DNA of 64,000 bases from Geminocystis herdmanii PCC 6308 (GTDB lineage Bacteria > Cyanobacteriota > Cyanobacteriia > Cyanobacteriales > Cyanobacteriaceae). Shown in pieces: positions 7,738 to 18,100 of the stretch. The notes under the pieces are model-generated. The model was not told the DNA's origin. It saw only the letters and a program-made list of their open reading frames with translations, and ran no database searches. Every line of letters begins with the position of its first letter. The first letter of the stretch is position 1. The stretch covers positions 2,855,770-2,919,769 of the forward strand of contig NZ_CM001775.1 of NCBI RefSeq assembly GCF_000332235.1, in the 5' to 3' direction. Position numbers and translations under genes: made by a program.

Positions 7738-8520
7738 ATGCGCTTAACATTTGGTGTTATTTTAGCTATCTTCGTGGGGTTAAGTCTCGGCTTAATTGGC
7801 GGAGGTGGCTCAATTTTAGCTGTACCCATTCTTAAATATGTCATTGGTGTTTCGACTAAAGAAGCTATAGCCATGAGTTTATTTATCGTCGGGATAGTAA
7901 GTTCGATCGGATTAATACCCCATTGGCGACAAGGAAACGTCAATTTTTCGATCGCCCTAATTTTTATTCCTCCAGCGATGATAGGGAGTTTTTTAGGGGC
8001 AAAAATGAGCGATTTACCCTTCATCAACGACACAATTCAACTGGTTAGTTTTGGAATAATTATGTTACTAGCCAGTATTTTAATGATAAAAAAAAGTAGC
8101 GATAAATCTCCGCAAAAAAATAAAAATTTAGCCGAATTAAATCCAGTTATTAAAAATCAAACTAATCAAATTTTATTGACAATAATTGAAGGTTTAGGAG
8201 TAGGAATTTTAACAGGATTTGTGGGAGTAGGAGGGGGATTTTTAATTATTCCAGCTTTAGTATTAGTGGGAGGAATCCCTATGAAAGAAGCCGTTGGTAC
8301 ATCATTAATTATTATTGCCTTTAATTCTGTTAGTGGTTTCTATGGATACTTAAATCAAGTTGATTTAAACTGGTTAATTATGATTATTTTTTCTATTTCT
8401 TCTAGTATCGGTATTATTATCGGTGGATTTTTAACTAAAAAAATTAATCCTCAATATTTGCAAAAAGGATTTGGTTATTTTGTCTTAACTGTTGCTGTTT
8501 TTGTCCTTATTGTTAGATAA
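7738..8520 (+). CDS. TauE/SafE (TSUP) family sulfite/sulfonate exporter
   Basis: The 260-residue membrane protein has about eight hydrophobic segments arranged as two similar halves. Each half starts with a glycine-rich motif: GLSLGLIGGGGSILAVPIL (residues 15-33) and GILTGFVGVGGGFLIIPAL (about 155-173). This is the TSUP signature. In this position, after a persulfide dioxygenase and a rhodanese, export of sulfite or a related sulfur anion is the likely role. The substrate cannot be fixed from sequence. The gene sits directly behind a heptamer repeat array, 248 bases from the rhodanese. Confidence 0.85.
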   Translation: MRLTFGVILAIFVGLSLGLIGGGGSILAVPILKYVIGVSTKEAIAMSLFIVGIVSSIGLIPHWRQGNVNFSIALIFIPPAMIGSFLGAKMSDLPFINDTIQLVSFGIIMLLASILMIKKSSDKSPQKNKNLAELNPVIKNQTNQILLTIIEGLGVGILTGFVGVGGGFLIIPALVLVGGIPMKEAVGTSLIIIAFNSVSGFYGYLNQVDLNWLIMIIFSISSSIGIIIGGFLTKKINPQYLQKGFGYFVLTVAVFVLIVR

Positions 8521-8643
8521 ATTAATAATTAGGAATGAGGATTTTTATCCTTATCTTCTAACTCCCTATTTAGATTCTTTCTCACAATCTCCATAGAATT
8601 GCTATAGTAGTGAAAAGAAAGATTACTATGGAAACGATCGAGC

Positions 8644-9693
8644 ATGACAGATTTAGATAGATATTATTCGATACTAGAATTATCTCCTAACGCTACAAAA
8701 GACGATATTAAAAAAGCCTATCGCACATTAGCAAAAAAGTGGCATCCTGATAATTTTATTGATAATTTGAGGGAACAAAATTTAGCGACAGAAAAATTTA
8801 TTAATATCAATGAAGCCTATAATATTTTAATTCAAGAAAATCAACATTTATCATCAGAAAATAATAGTCAAGAGATAAAAATTAACCGAGAAAAAGATAC
8901 TTCGATTTATCAATATCGCTTAGGGGTATTAGCCGCAGAAAATGAAGAATGGGAAGAAGCAATATTTTATTTTACTCATGCTATCAAAATTAATGAAAAT
9001 TTTGCGGAGGCTTACTTTTATCGAGGTAGTATTTTAGAAAAACAAGGATTCAATTTAAGGGCAGAAGCAGACTTTAATAAATTTAACCAATTAAAGGGTA
9101 AAATAAATCATAATAATTCTGCTAAAGTAGCTGATACCAGACGAGAATACCCATTCTATAGTAAGTTTCGATCGAACCCTACCCCAAAAACTCGATCGAA
9201 TCGAGTTATTTATCAAAAATCATCATCAAAAAAACACTTTAAATATATATTTTTATTCGGTTTTATTACTATCTTATTAATTCCTTTTATATCTAACTTT
9301 TATCATAATTTTAAATTTCTGCAATGGTTTCATAAATACGCAGAAGAATCCTTAAAAGAAAAAGAATTATCCTCAAAAATGCAGGAAACATTTAATGATT
9401 ATGGAGGTAATTTAAAATCGATCGAAACGGCTCAATATTTTTGTCAATTTCTCCAAGAAAATTATCCTATTTCCAAAGATTTTTCTTCAATCAAACAACA
9501 ATTAACAGAAAATGAAACTAAATATTTAAGGTTTATCTCTGACAATGCCTCCTTAGTCGGAGAATTTTTTACCAATGGAGATATTCCACCGAATACCCCT
9601 CATGGTATTGAAGCCATAAGTTGGGGAATTACCTTTGCATCCGTTAAAGTATATTGCCCTGAGTACAAACCACTATTTTTTATTCGCTCATAA
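8644..9693 (+). CDS. J-domain/TPR protein with one membrane segment
   Basis: The N-terminal J domain is clear: YYSILELSPNATKDDIKKAYR with the HPD tripeptide at residues 34-36, which stimulates DnaK-type chaperones. Two TPR-like helical pairs follow (about 88-150: YRLGVLAAENEEWEEAIFYF and AEAYFYRGSILEKQG). A basic linker leads to a single transmembrane helix (about 200-220). The last 130 residues show no family that I recognise. The layout recalls cyanobacterial J-domain proteins with a membrane anchor, some linked to cell division or thylakoids. The partner chaperone is unknown. Confidence 0.8.
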   Translation: MTDLDRYYSILELSPNATKDDIKKAYRTLAKKWHPDNFIDNLREQNLATEKFININEAYNILIQENQHLSSENNSQEIKINREKDTSIYQYRLGVLAAENEEWEEAIFYFTHAIKINENFAEAYFYRGSILEKQGFNLRAEADFNKFNQLKGKINHNNSAKVADTRREYPFYSKFRSNPTPKTRSNRVIYQKSSSKKHFKYIFLFGFITILLIPFISNFYHNFKFLQWFHKYAEESLKEKELSSKMQETFNDYGGNLKSIETAQYFCQFLQENYPISKDFSSIKQQLTENETKYLRFISDNASLVGEFFTNGDIPPNTPHGIEAISWGITFASVKVYCPEYKPLFFIRS

Positions 9694-9764
9694 TCTTCAA
9701 CAATCATCAAAGCAATACGACTTAGTAAAATATATTTGAGGGTGAAAAGCATAAATTTCTTAAC

Positions 9765-9803
9765 TTATTACTTATTACTTATTACTTATTATTCATTACC
9801 CAT
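9765..9803. repeat. Heptanucleotide tandem repeat (ATTACTT)n
   Basis: About five copies of ATTACTT, the last ones degenerate, lie in the 250-base gap upstream of gyrA. A short reading frame across it translates only the repeat and its flank and is not counted as a gene. Confidence 0.75.
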
Positions 9804-9946
9804 TACTCCACTTCTGCAAGAAGTCTATTGTTGCCCTTTCAGGTTAATGGAGCAAAATATGCTAAAATGTAACGATTCATTGAATCATACTGTTATCCTC
9901 AAGCTCATTATTACAGTAGATAACTAATCATTGCCAAAGAACACTT

Positions 9947-12520
9947 ATGACATCTATCCAAGAACGCATAGTACCTACAAACCTCACTAACGAAATGTCT
10001 CGCTCTTACCTAGAATACGCCATGAGCGTCATTGTCGGTAGAGCGTTACCCGATGCTAGGGATGGCTTAAAACCTGTTCATCGTCGCATTCTTTTCGCTA
10101 TGTATGAATTAGGATTAATGCCCGATCGACCTTTCCGAAAATGTGCTAGAGTTGTAGGGGAAGTATTGGGTAAATATCATCCCCATGGTGATACGGCAGT
10201 TTATGATGCCTTAGTGCGTATGGCTCAAGATTTTTCCATGCGTAATCCTCTCATAAATGGTCATGGAAACTTCGGTAGTATCGACAATGATCCTCCCGCC
10301 GCCATGCGTTATACAGAGTGTCGTTTACAGGCTTTAGCTACCAATGGCTTATTACGAGACATCGAAGCGGAAACCGTTGATTTTATCGATAACTTTGATG
10401 GTTCACAACAAGAACCTGTTGTATTACCTGCACGAGTACCCCAATTATTGCTCAATGGTGCAACGGGTATCGCCGTTGGTATGGCAACTAATATCCCCCC
10501 TCACAATTTAGGGGAATTAATCGATGGTGCGGTAGCGATGATTCATAATCCTGAAATTACGGATTTAGAATTGATGCAATACATCCCCGGTCCTGACTTG
10601 CCGACAGGAGCGCAAATTTTGGGCAGACAAGGCATCAAAGATGCTTATACAACGGGGAGAGGTTCGATCACCATGCGAGGTGTGGCAAACATTGAAACCG
10701 TTTCTAACAAAGGCAGACAGGATAAAGAAGCAATCATTGTCACTGAGTTACCCTATCAAACTAATAAAGCCGCCCTCATCGAAAAAATTGCCGAGTTAGT
10801 TAACGATAAAAAAATTGATGGTATCTCCGACATCCGAGACGAGAGCGATCGAACTGGGATGCGCATAGTGATAGAATTGAAACGAGACGCTTACCCTAGG
10901 GTTGTGCTAAACAATCTTTACAAACAAACCGCAATTCAAAGCAATTTTGGAGCCAATATGTTGGCTTTAGTCAACAACGAGCCACAATTATTAACCATCC
11001 GCAAGTTTTTAGAAGTATTCCTAGAGTTTCGTGTAGAAACTATCATCAGACGTACTCGTTATTTACTGCGCAAAGCGGAAGAAAGAGATCATTTATTACA
11101 AGGGTTGTTAATCGCTTTAGGCAACCTTGATGCGGTGATCAGAATTATTCGAGGTGCTGCGGATACCGCTAATGCGAAACAAGAGTTAGTGACTAATTTT
11201 GAACTGTCAGAAACTCAAGCGGATGCAATTTTACAAATGCAGTTACGCCGTTTAACTGCCCTTGAAGCGGAGAAAATCGAAGCCGAGCATCAAGACTTAA
11301 TGACACAGATTAACGACTTGAACGACATTTTAGCTCGTAGAGAAAGAATTTTTACCATTATTGAGGAAGAATTAGCGGAGATCAAAACCCTCCACGCTAC
11401 TCCCAGACGCACGGAAATTGTCCAAAATGATGGGGATTTAGGGGATATTGACTTAATCGCTAATGAACAAGTGGTAATTTTGTTGACACAACAGGGCTAC
11501 TTAAAAAAAATGTTAGTCAATACCTTTGAAGCTCAAAATCGCGCCACAAGAGGTAAATCGGGAGCAAAAATTAAAGAAGATGATGTGGTGGAACATTTCT
11601 TCACTGGATGTGATCACGATCGAGTGTTATTCTTTAGCGATAAAGGGGTAGTATATGGACTCAGTGCCTATCAAATTCCGTCTAGCTCTCGTACTGCGAG
11701 GGGAGTACCCATCGTACAACTATTACCTGTTAGCAAGGATGAAAAAATTACTTCCATCATCCCTGTAAGCGAGTTTACCGATAACGAATATTTAGTTATG
11801 CTTACCAAGAAAGGGTTTGTCAAAAAAACTGCCCTTTCTGCTTTCGGGAATATTCGTAGTAACGGTTTAATTGCCATTACCTTAGAAGATAATGACGAAT
11901 TGCGCTGGGTAAGACTCGCAACAGCCGATGATAGTATCCTCATTGGTTCTCGTCGTGGTATGGCGATTCATTTCCATGCCGATAATCAACAACTGCGCCC
12001 TCTCGGTCGTACCGCCAAAGGTGTAAAATCGATGAAGTTACGATCGGGGGATCAAATTATTAGTATGGATATTCTACCTTCTCAAATCGTGGCAAATATC
12101 CCTGAGGCGGGGGAAAACGAAGAAGACGAGAATCTCTACACTGATGACAATGAAGAAATCCTCGATAATGATACCAGTAAAAATGCTCCTTGGGCTTTAG
12201 CCGTCACCACTAGCGGTTATGGAAAAAGAGTTCCCGTATCGCAATTCCGCTTACAAAGACGAGCGGGAATTGGAGTTAAAGCCATTCGTTTCCGTAAGGC
12301 AACGGAGGAGTTAGCGGCTTTACACATCGTTAACGGTGATGACGAATTCATGATTATTACTACTCGTGGTATTATTATTCGTTGTGATGTTAATGCCGTA
12401 TCCTTACAATCCCGTAATGCTAGTGGGGTAAGGGTACAAAAACTAGACTCCGATGATGCGATCGCAGCCATCGCACTTGTACCTCCTGCAGGAGAGGAAG
12501 TCGCCAACGAGGAAGAATAA
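9947..12520 (+). CDS. gyrA: DNA gyrase subunit A
   Basis: The 857-residue subunit is full length for GyrA. It cuts and reseals DNA to introduce negative supercoils together with GyrB. Visible features are the N-terminal [14 protein letters not shown] motif, [18 protein letters not shown] in the quinolone-resistance region (Thr83 and Asp87 by E. coli numbering) and the catalytic Tyr122 in [10 protein letters not shown]. The C-terminal half forms the usual six-bladed beta-pinwheel. The GyrA box position reads [10 protein letters not shown], diverged from QRRGGKG but, as I recall, usual in cyanobacterial copies. It stands alone, with gyrB elsewhere. An acidic insert (about residues 720-748) lies between blades. 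Confidence 0.97.
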   Translation: MTSIQERIVPTNLTNEMSRSYLEYAMSVIVGRALPDARDGLKPVHRRILFAMYELGLMPDRPFRKCARVVGEVLGKYHPHGDTAVYDALVRMAQDFSMRNPLINGHGNFGSIDNDPPAAMRYTECRLQALATNGLLRDIEAETVDFIDNFDGSQQEPVVLPARVPQLLLNGATGIAVGMATNIPPHNLGELIDGAVAMIHNPEITDLELMQYIPGPDLPTGAQILGRQGIKDAYTTGRGSITMRGVANIETVSNKGRQDKEAIIVTELPYQTNKAALIEKIAELVNDKKIDGISDIRDESDRTGMRIVIELKRDAYPRVVLNNLYKQTAIQSNFGANMLALVNNEPQLLTIRKFLEVFLEFRVETIIRRTRYLLRKAEERDHLLQGLLIALGNLDAVIRIIRGAADTANAKQELVTNFELSETQADAILQMQLRRLTALEAEKIEAEHQDLMTQINDLNDILARRERIFTIIEEELAEIKTLHATPRRTEIVQNDGDLGDIDLIANEQVVILLTQQGYLKKMLVNTFEAQNRATRGKSGAKIKEDDVVEHFFTGCDHDRVLFFSDKGVVYGLSAYQIPSSSRTARGVPIVQLLPVSKDEKITSIIPVSEFTDNEYLVMLTKKGFVKKTALSAFGNIRSNGLIAITLEDNDELRWVRLATADDSILIGSRRGMAIHFHADNQQLRPLGRTAKGVKSMKLRSGDQIISMDILPSQIVANIPEAGENEEDENLYTDDNEEILDNDTSKNAPWALAVTTSGYGKRVPVSQFRLQRRAGIGVKAIRFRKATEELAALHIVNGDDEFMIITTRGIIIRCDVNAVSLQSRNASGVRVQKLDSDDAIAAIALVPPAGEEVANEEE

Positions 12521-12574
12521 ACCGTTGATTTTAATAGGTTTATGAGTTATTCAGCAAACCCTAATTAATAACCT

Positions 12575-12641
12575 CCCCAACACCCCTAAGCTCGTTTTCA
12601 TGTTGTGAAATTTTTAGTTAAGATTTTAGGGTATTGGGGTG
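12575..12641. terminator. Bidirectional terminator-like hairpin between convergent genes
   Basis: CCCCAACACCCCTAA on the left can pair, with small bulges, with TTAGGGTATTGGGGTG on the right. The hairpin sits between the end of gyrA and the end of the minus-strand DUF1816 gene, where both transcripts must stop. Confidence 0.4.
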
Positions 12642-12671
12642 TTTGTCGGAGTTTTTCAAAGTCAGGTGAAT

Positions 12672-12956
12672 TTAGGTTATTTGGGTAGAAATTTTCAAAA
12701 ACGGCTTAAAAATATCAGAATCACCTACTTCATCAAAAATAGTTAAATCCCTAGGCTTAAATCTTTTAGTTGTCACGGTGATACCCTTAGTACCTTCTTC
12801 TAATAAATCTTCAATATATCCATCTTGAGAAATTCTAGCATCTTTCTTGGTGAGAAAAGGACCAAAATAATAAGTACACCTAGGGGATTCTGTACTAATT
12901 TCTAACCAACAAGCAAGTCCAAACAAGTCTAAAATTTTAATTAAAAGTTCCTTCAT
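12672..12956 (-). CDS. DUF1816-domain protein
   Basis: The 94-residue protein matches the cyanobacterial DUF1816 pattern: CWLEISTESPRCTYYFGPF, then KDARISQDGYIEDLLEEGTKGI and RFKPRDLTI. Some members are related to small CpcD-like phycobilisome linkers, but most have no proven role. No membrane segment or signal peptide is present. It is a single gene converging on gyrA. Confidence 0.75.
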   Translation of the reverse strand: MKELLIKILDLFGLACWLEISTESPRCTYYFGPFLTKKDARISQDGYIEDLLEEGTKGITVTTKRFKPRDLTIFDEVGDSDIFKPFLKISTQIT

Positions 12957-13124
12957 TTGATGTTCTTAATTATTTATATGAGAGCAATTTTTAGAATAAT
13001 AATCGATCGATCCGATTAAGTGCAATTTATTTAGGAAATATGATTAATAACCTAAATATCAGAAAACTTATCTTTAACTTTAGTTTCTACTTCTAAAATT
13101 AACAAGGGGATAATTACCCATTTT

Positions 13125-14015
13125 TTAGCTAGATTGTTTTAAAAGTTGTTGACGATGAATTTCATAAAGACAAATAGCCGTGGCTACGGAAGCGTTTAAA
13201 CTGGGGGTTTTTCCTGTCATGGGAATTGATATTAAAAAGTCACAAGATTTTGCTGTAGAGTGGCTTATACCTTTTTCTTCAGAGCCTATAACTAATCCTA
13301 TCGCTCCATCTAATTTTGTTTTGTGTAAATCATTACCACTATCTGCTATTGTGCCATAAATCCAGAATCCTGCTTCTTTTAATTGCTCGATCGAACTCTG
13401 TAGATTTACAACTCTAGCTACGGGGAAATATTCCAACGCCCCTGCGGCTACCTTTTTGACGGTGGAAGTAACACCAACTGCTCTACGTTGAGGAATAACT
13501 AAACCTTGCATACCTAAAGCCTCAGCAGTACGAATAATTGCGCCTAAGTTATGGGGATCATTGATCCCATCGGCTATAATGATGACAGGGTTTTGAGTTT
13601 GGGCTTTTGCTTGGTTAATTAATTCTGGTAATTCTATATATTCATAGGGTGCAACCGTAGCGGCAACTCCTTGATGATTAGCAAAGTTAGTAATTTGATT
13701 GAGGCGGTTATTATCAACTATATCAATTACTGTGCCGTTGGCTTTGACTTGGGGTAAAAATTGCTCAAACCTTCGATCGTGCGCCATTTTTCCAGTAATA
13801 TAAAGACGGTTTAATTGATGGTTATTTTCTAGCGCCGCTAAGAGAGGATAACAACCATAGATTAAATCTGGATTTAATTCCGTTTCCGTGTCTGTTTCCA
13901 TCGGAGGGGTAAATATTTTTTTCTCTGGAGAAGAAAAATTGTTAGAGTTTTCTGACTTTTTGGGGAAGGGTTTTTGGGGTTTCGGTTTATTCATAAGTGA
14001 CAAAATAATATGCAA
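13125..14015 (-). CDS. rlmB: 23S rRNA 2'-O-methyltransferase, TrmH/SpoU family (RlmB)
   Basis: The enzyme uses S-adenosylmethionine to methylate a 23S rRNA guanosine ribose (G2251 in E. coli). After a low-complexity N-terminus of about 45 residues comes the substrate-binding domain (YGCYPLLAALENN...), then the SpoU domain. The SpoU domain shows ADGINDPHNLGAIIRTAEALG (motif 1), GLVIGSEEKGIS (motif 2) and SIPMTGKTPSLNASVATAICLYE (motif 3). Motif 2-3 residues form the trefoil-knot cofactor site. At 296 residues it is slightly long because of the basic N-terminal extension seen in cyanobacterial homologues. Confidence 0.9.
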   Translation of the reverse strand: MHIILSLMNKPKPQKPFPKKSENSNNFSSPEKKIFTPPMETDTETELNPDLIYGCYPLLAALENNHQLNRLYITGKMAHDRRFEQFLPQVKANGTVIDIVDNNRLNQITNFANHQGVAATVAPYEYIELPELINQAKAQTQNPVIIIADGINDPHNLGAIIRTAEALGMQGLVIPQRRAVGVTSTVKKVAAGALEYFPVARVVNLQSSIEQLKEAGFWIYGTIADSGNDLHKTKLDGAIGLVIGSEEKGISHSTAKSCDFLISIPMTGKTPSLNASVATAICLYEIHRQQLLKQSS

Positions 14016-14350
14016 CTTAAATGCGTCTTAACTTATCTAGGTACTATCTTGTAAACTAATCTACAGAAAAATAGGGATTGGAAATCTAAACAAATATTTC
14101 GCCAACAAGATCATTTATTTTAAGATGAGTAACATCACATATCTTCAAATTTAGGTAAAGATGGCTAAGCTCAAATTGATTTTAACATAGGTAATGTTTT
14201 TCATGATTAAATTCATTTGTTATTATTTTAGGAATGGAAATTAAATAATTTAGTTAAGTTGGATTGTCATTGCGAGGCACGAAGCAATCTCTTAAAATAA
14301 ATTTTTATATTTTATTAAATCCTCATTCCTTAGTAAAAGGAAAAAATAAT
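14016..14350. other. Gene-free gap with one dispersed repeat
   Basis: The gap is AT-rich and contains the shared upstream regions of rlmB (minus) and the toxin module (plus). It includes one inverted ATTGCTTCG repeat copy (about 14265-14290), read here as CATTGCGAGGCACGAAGCAAT. No further gene is seen. Confidence 0.5.
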
Positions 14351-14626
14351 ATGAATAGTCAACTGATTAAAACTCTAGCTCAAATTATTCAATCTTTATC
14401 CCAAGAAGAACGTAACTTATTAGAAACTGAATTAAATAATAAAAAAGATTGGCACACAATTAAAAGCAGAATTATTAATCGTAGTCAAATAATTAAACAA
14501 CAATTAGCACAACAAAATCAAGAATTATTTATTGATGATATATTTGAACAAATGCGAGAAGAGCGTAGTGAAGATTTGATGAATTTTGATTTTGCTAATT
14601 CTATTAAGGGAGGAGAAAATGAGTAA
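14351..14626 (+). CDS. Antitoxin-like protein of a PIN toxin pair
   Basis: I start the gene at the ATG at 14351 (MNSQLIKTLAQIIQSL); AGGAAAAAAT lies just upstream, and the longer frame to 14264 only translates repeat DNA. The 91-residue product is helical (SLSQEERNLLETELN) with an acidic tail, like cyanobacterial antitoxins cotranscribed with PIN nucleases. Its stop overlaps the start of the PIN gene by eight bases. It should bind the toxin and the module promoter. Confidence 0.7.
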   Translation: MNSQLIKTLAQIIQSLSQEERNLLETELNNKKDWHTIKSRIINRSQIIKQQLAQQNQELFIDDIFEQMREERSEDLMNFDFANSIKGGENE

Positions 14627-15071
14627 TAATTTAATTTGTATTGATGCTAATTTTATGATTAATCTAGTTAATAGTGAATCAGAAAATTCTCCTTTTTTAA
14701 TTTTATGGGAAAAATGGCAAAATAATCAAACGGTAATTGTTGCACCGACTCTATTTTATTATGAAGTAACTAACGCTCTTTATCGAATGGGTAAAGCAGG
14801 AATAATAACTGTTGAGCAAGTAAAGGAATCTATAATCGATGCTTTAAGTTTTAATATTATTCTCTATGGAAATTTGCAATTACCTAATCTTCATCAAGAA
14901 GCAATTAATTTAGCGAATCAATTTAATTTATCTGCCTCCTATGATTCTCATTATCTTGCTTTATCTCAAAGTCTTAATTGTCAATTTTATACAGGAGATA
15001 AACGTTTATATAATAGTGTTAAAAATAAAATTACTTGGATTAATTTAATAATTTCAAATAATCAATTTTAA
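14619..15071 (+). CDS. PIN-domain toxin (VapC-like RNase)
   Basis: I use the ATG at 14619, which follows GGAGGAGA and overlaps the antitoxin stop; an upstream frame extension is not needed. The 150-residue product has PIN-domain acidic residues: IDANFMIN near the N-terminus, Glu in FYYEVTNALYR and Asp in SASYDSHYLALSQ and FYTGDKRLYN. VapC-type PIN domains are Mg-dependent endoribonucleases that cut tRNA or rRNA. All four acidic positions appear to be present, so the toxin looks functional. Confidence 0.85.
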   Translation: MSNNLICIDANFMINLVNSESENSPFLILWEKWQNNQTVIVAPTLFYYEVTNALYRMGKAGIITVEQVKESIIDALSFNIILYGNLQLPNLHQEAINLANQFNLSASYDSHYLALSQSLNCQFYTGDKRLYNSVKNKITWINLIISNNQF

Positions 15072-15114
15072 GGTAAGTAATGTTTTTCATTATTAAATTC
15101 ATTTTAACTTAAAT

Positions 15115-18100
15115 TTAATTATTAATTGTTAACTGTAAAGCTCGATCGATCTCGTTTATTTTAATCGGTTTGGTGATAAAATTATCCATACCAGCCGAAA
15201 CACAAATTTCTCGATCGACTTCTAAAGCATTAGCCGTTAGTGCGATAATATAGGGTTGATGTTGTGATGATGCACGGATAATTTTAGTAGCAGTAACTCC
15301 ATCCATTTCAGGCATCTGCATATCCATAAAAATCACGTCATAGCATTGTGTTTCTAGTAAATTGAGAACTTCTACCCCATTACTAGCAATATCCGCAGTG
15401 TAACCAAGTTTTTTGAGGGTAAGTAATAAAACTTTTTGATTAACTTTATTATCCTCAGCTATGAGTATTTTAACCTTTGAAGTGTCGATCGAACAGAGAT
15501 TTTTTGCTTGGGTGGGGATACTGTCTTCGGTGATAACATCATCCGTAACGGTGGTTAGTTTTAAAGTGAAATAAAATGTTGAGCCTTGTTTTTGGGAAGG
15601 TTTTACTACCCAATCCCAAGGAGGAAGCCCTCCCATATTACCGTTACTTTCTACCCAGATTGTACCTCCCATTAAGGCAACTAAGTTTTTACATATCGCT
15701 AACCCTAATCCTGTACCCCCATATTTACGGCTGATGGTTGCGTCTGCTTGGGTGAAGGGTTGGAATAACTGAGTAATTCGATCATTATCTATACCTACCC
15801 CACTATCTTCTATTTTGATCATCAATTCTATTTCTTCATCTTCAGCAAAATTAGCAGTATCAGAATGTACTATTATATTTACCTCTCCTTGACTCGTAAA
15901 TTTGATAGCATTACCGACTAAATTAAAGAAAATTTGTTGTAATCGAGAGCTATCCCCCAATATCTTGGGTAAAGGGTTCTTTATCTCATATTTTAGTAGA
16001 ATATGATTATCTTTAGCTTGTTTAGAGAATAAATGACAAACGGATTTAAGAATGTCTTCGAGGTTTAAAGGTTGTTTATCTAACGTCAACATTCCCGACT
16101 CAGTTTTAGAAAAATCAAGAATATCATTGATAATGGTTAATAAGGTTTTACAACTTTCTTGAATGATGTTGATATATTCTTTTTGATTCGAGTTAAGGGT
16201 AGAAAGGGATAATAATTCTGCCATGCCTAAGACTCCATTCATGGGAGTACGAATTTCATGACTCATGTTTGCTAAAAATTGGCTTTTTGCCTTGGTAGCC
16301 GCTTCGGCGGTTTCCTTAGCTTGGGATAGTGCAATTTCTGCTTGTCTTTTCTCAGTAATCTCTCTGGCAACGGCAACTAACATGATTACTTCTCCATTAT
16401 CATCAAAAATGGGAGATTTAATGGTACTAAAAGGATGAATTTCGCCATCGTAACGGGTAGCAAATTCTTCGGGAATGTTTAAGACTTCTCCTGTGTTAAA
16501 AACAAAGGCATCATCTCTTATATATTGTTGAGTGAAATCTGGATTATTAAAATGTGCATCGACAATTCCTTGCATTTCCTCTAAAGTCATACGATAGTAA
16601 TCTCTAAAGGCTTTATTTGCCCAAATAATTTGAAATTGTGGGTTTTTGACTACTATCAAATCGCTGATAGAGTCGAGGATTTGATGATATTTTCTTTCAC
16701 TTTGTCGGAGGGTTTCTTCTGCTTGTTTTCGATCGGTTATATTCGTAATATAGCCATGCCAAATAACACTCCCATCCGCTTCCCTTTGGGGAGTAGCATT
16801 ACCTTCTACCCAAATAATTTTGTTTTCAGGAAGACAAACTCGATATTCGCAATGCCAAGGGGTTAACTTATCAGCAGATTCAAAAACACTATCTAAAATT
16901 CTTTCTCTATCTTCTGGATGAAGTACATCCAAAACTTTGTCGGCACTTTCTTTGACATCTAAAGGGGTAACATTATATATTTGCTTAATGCCTTCACTGG
17001 CGTAGGGAAAATGTGACGTACCATCTACGCGTAATCGATACTGATAAATCATCCCGGGTATATGACGGGCTAATTCATCTAAGCGATGTTGCATTTCTAA
17101 TTGTTTTGTTACGTCCAGTATTACTCCCGTCCATGCTATATCTCCATTGTCTCTTAATTCGGGTCGATCGTTTGCCTGTAACCATTTAATTTTGCCACTG
17201 GGGGTAATCATGCGCCATTGATAGGTGAAAGCCTCCATTGTTTGAATGTTATCCATCATCGCTTGTTCAAATCCTGCTATATCATCAGGATAAAATAGAC
17301 TCAAAAAGCTATCAGGATTATTTAATACTTCTTCGGCACTTATCTCTAATATTTCTTCTACTACTGAACTAATGTACTCAAAATATCGTGAACCGTCAGG
17401 ACGTTGAACTATGATATAAATAATTCCGGGGGATGAAATAGCCATTTTTTGAAATCTAGCTTCACTTTTCTTTAAGGCAATTTCTGCTATTTTTTGTTCT
17501 GTTATATCTCGCCCTACGGATTGAATTTCTATTAATTGTCCATTTTCGTTGAAAATTCCTTGATTAATCCATTGAGTCCAACCTATATCGCCATTACGAC
17601 GATTATCTCTATTTTCTGTTCTAAAACTCGAATTTTCAGGGGTTAGTTGAGTTATTTTAACTAAGGTTGTTTTTAAGTCTTCAGGATTAGCAAAATCTAG
17701 CCATTTTTTGCCGATAACTTCTTCTAAGGTACATCCCAAGGCAAAACATAAAGCCTCATTGGTAAAAGTAATACTGGTGTCGGGGTTCGATCGAATTATG
17801 AAGTCGGTTTGTTGCTCAACTACTTGACGATAACGATTTTCACTCTGGTTAAGGGCTTCTTGTAACTTAGTTGCCATAACAGAGATGGAATAAGATAAAG
17901 TATTGATTTCTTGAATAGAAGTAGCTTCTGGTAAATAGTTTTTGGCTTCCCCTTTGATGATAGATTGACTCGTCTGAGATATTTTGAGAATAGGTTTAGT
18001 AATCCATTTAGTGGTAATAATCCCCATAATGGTAGTGGTAATTAAGGTAATACCAGAAACTATCAAAATGTTTTGTTTATTTTCTTCAATTTCTACCATA

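Noticed and set aside
9736-9927. 63-codon frame upstream of gyrA
   Set aside because: Its N-terminal half is the translated ATTACTT heptamer array; no domain or ribosome binding site is visible.
14264-14350. Upstream extension of the antitoxin gene
   Set aside because: The extra 29 codons begin inside a dispersed repeat; the ATG at 14351 has a ribosome binding site.
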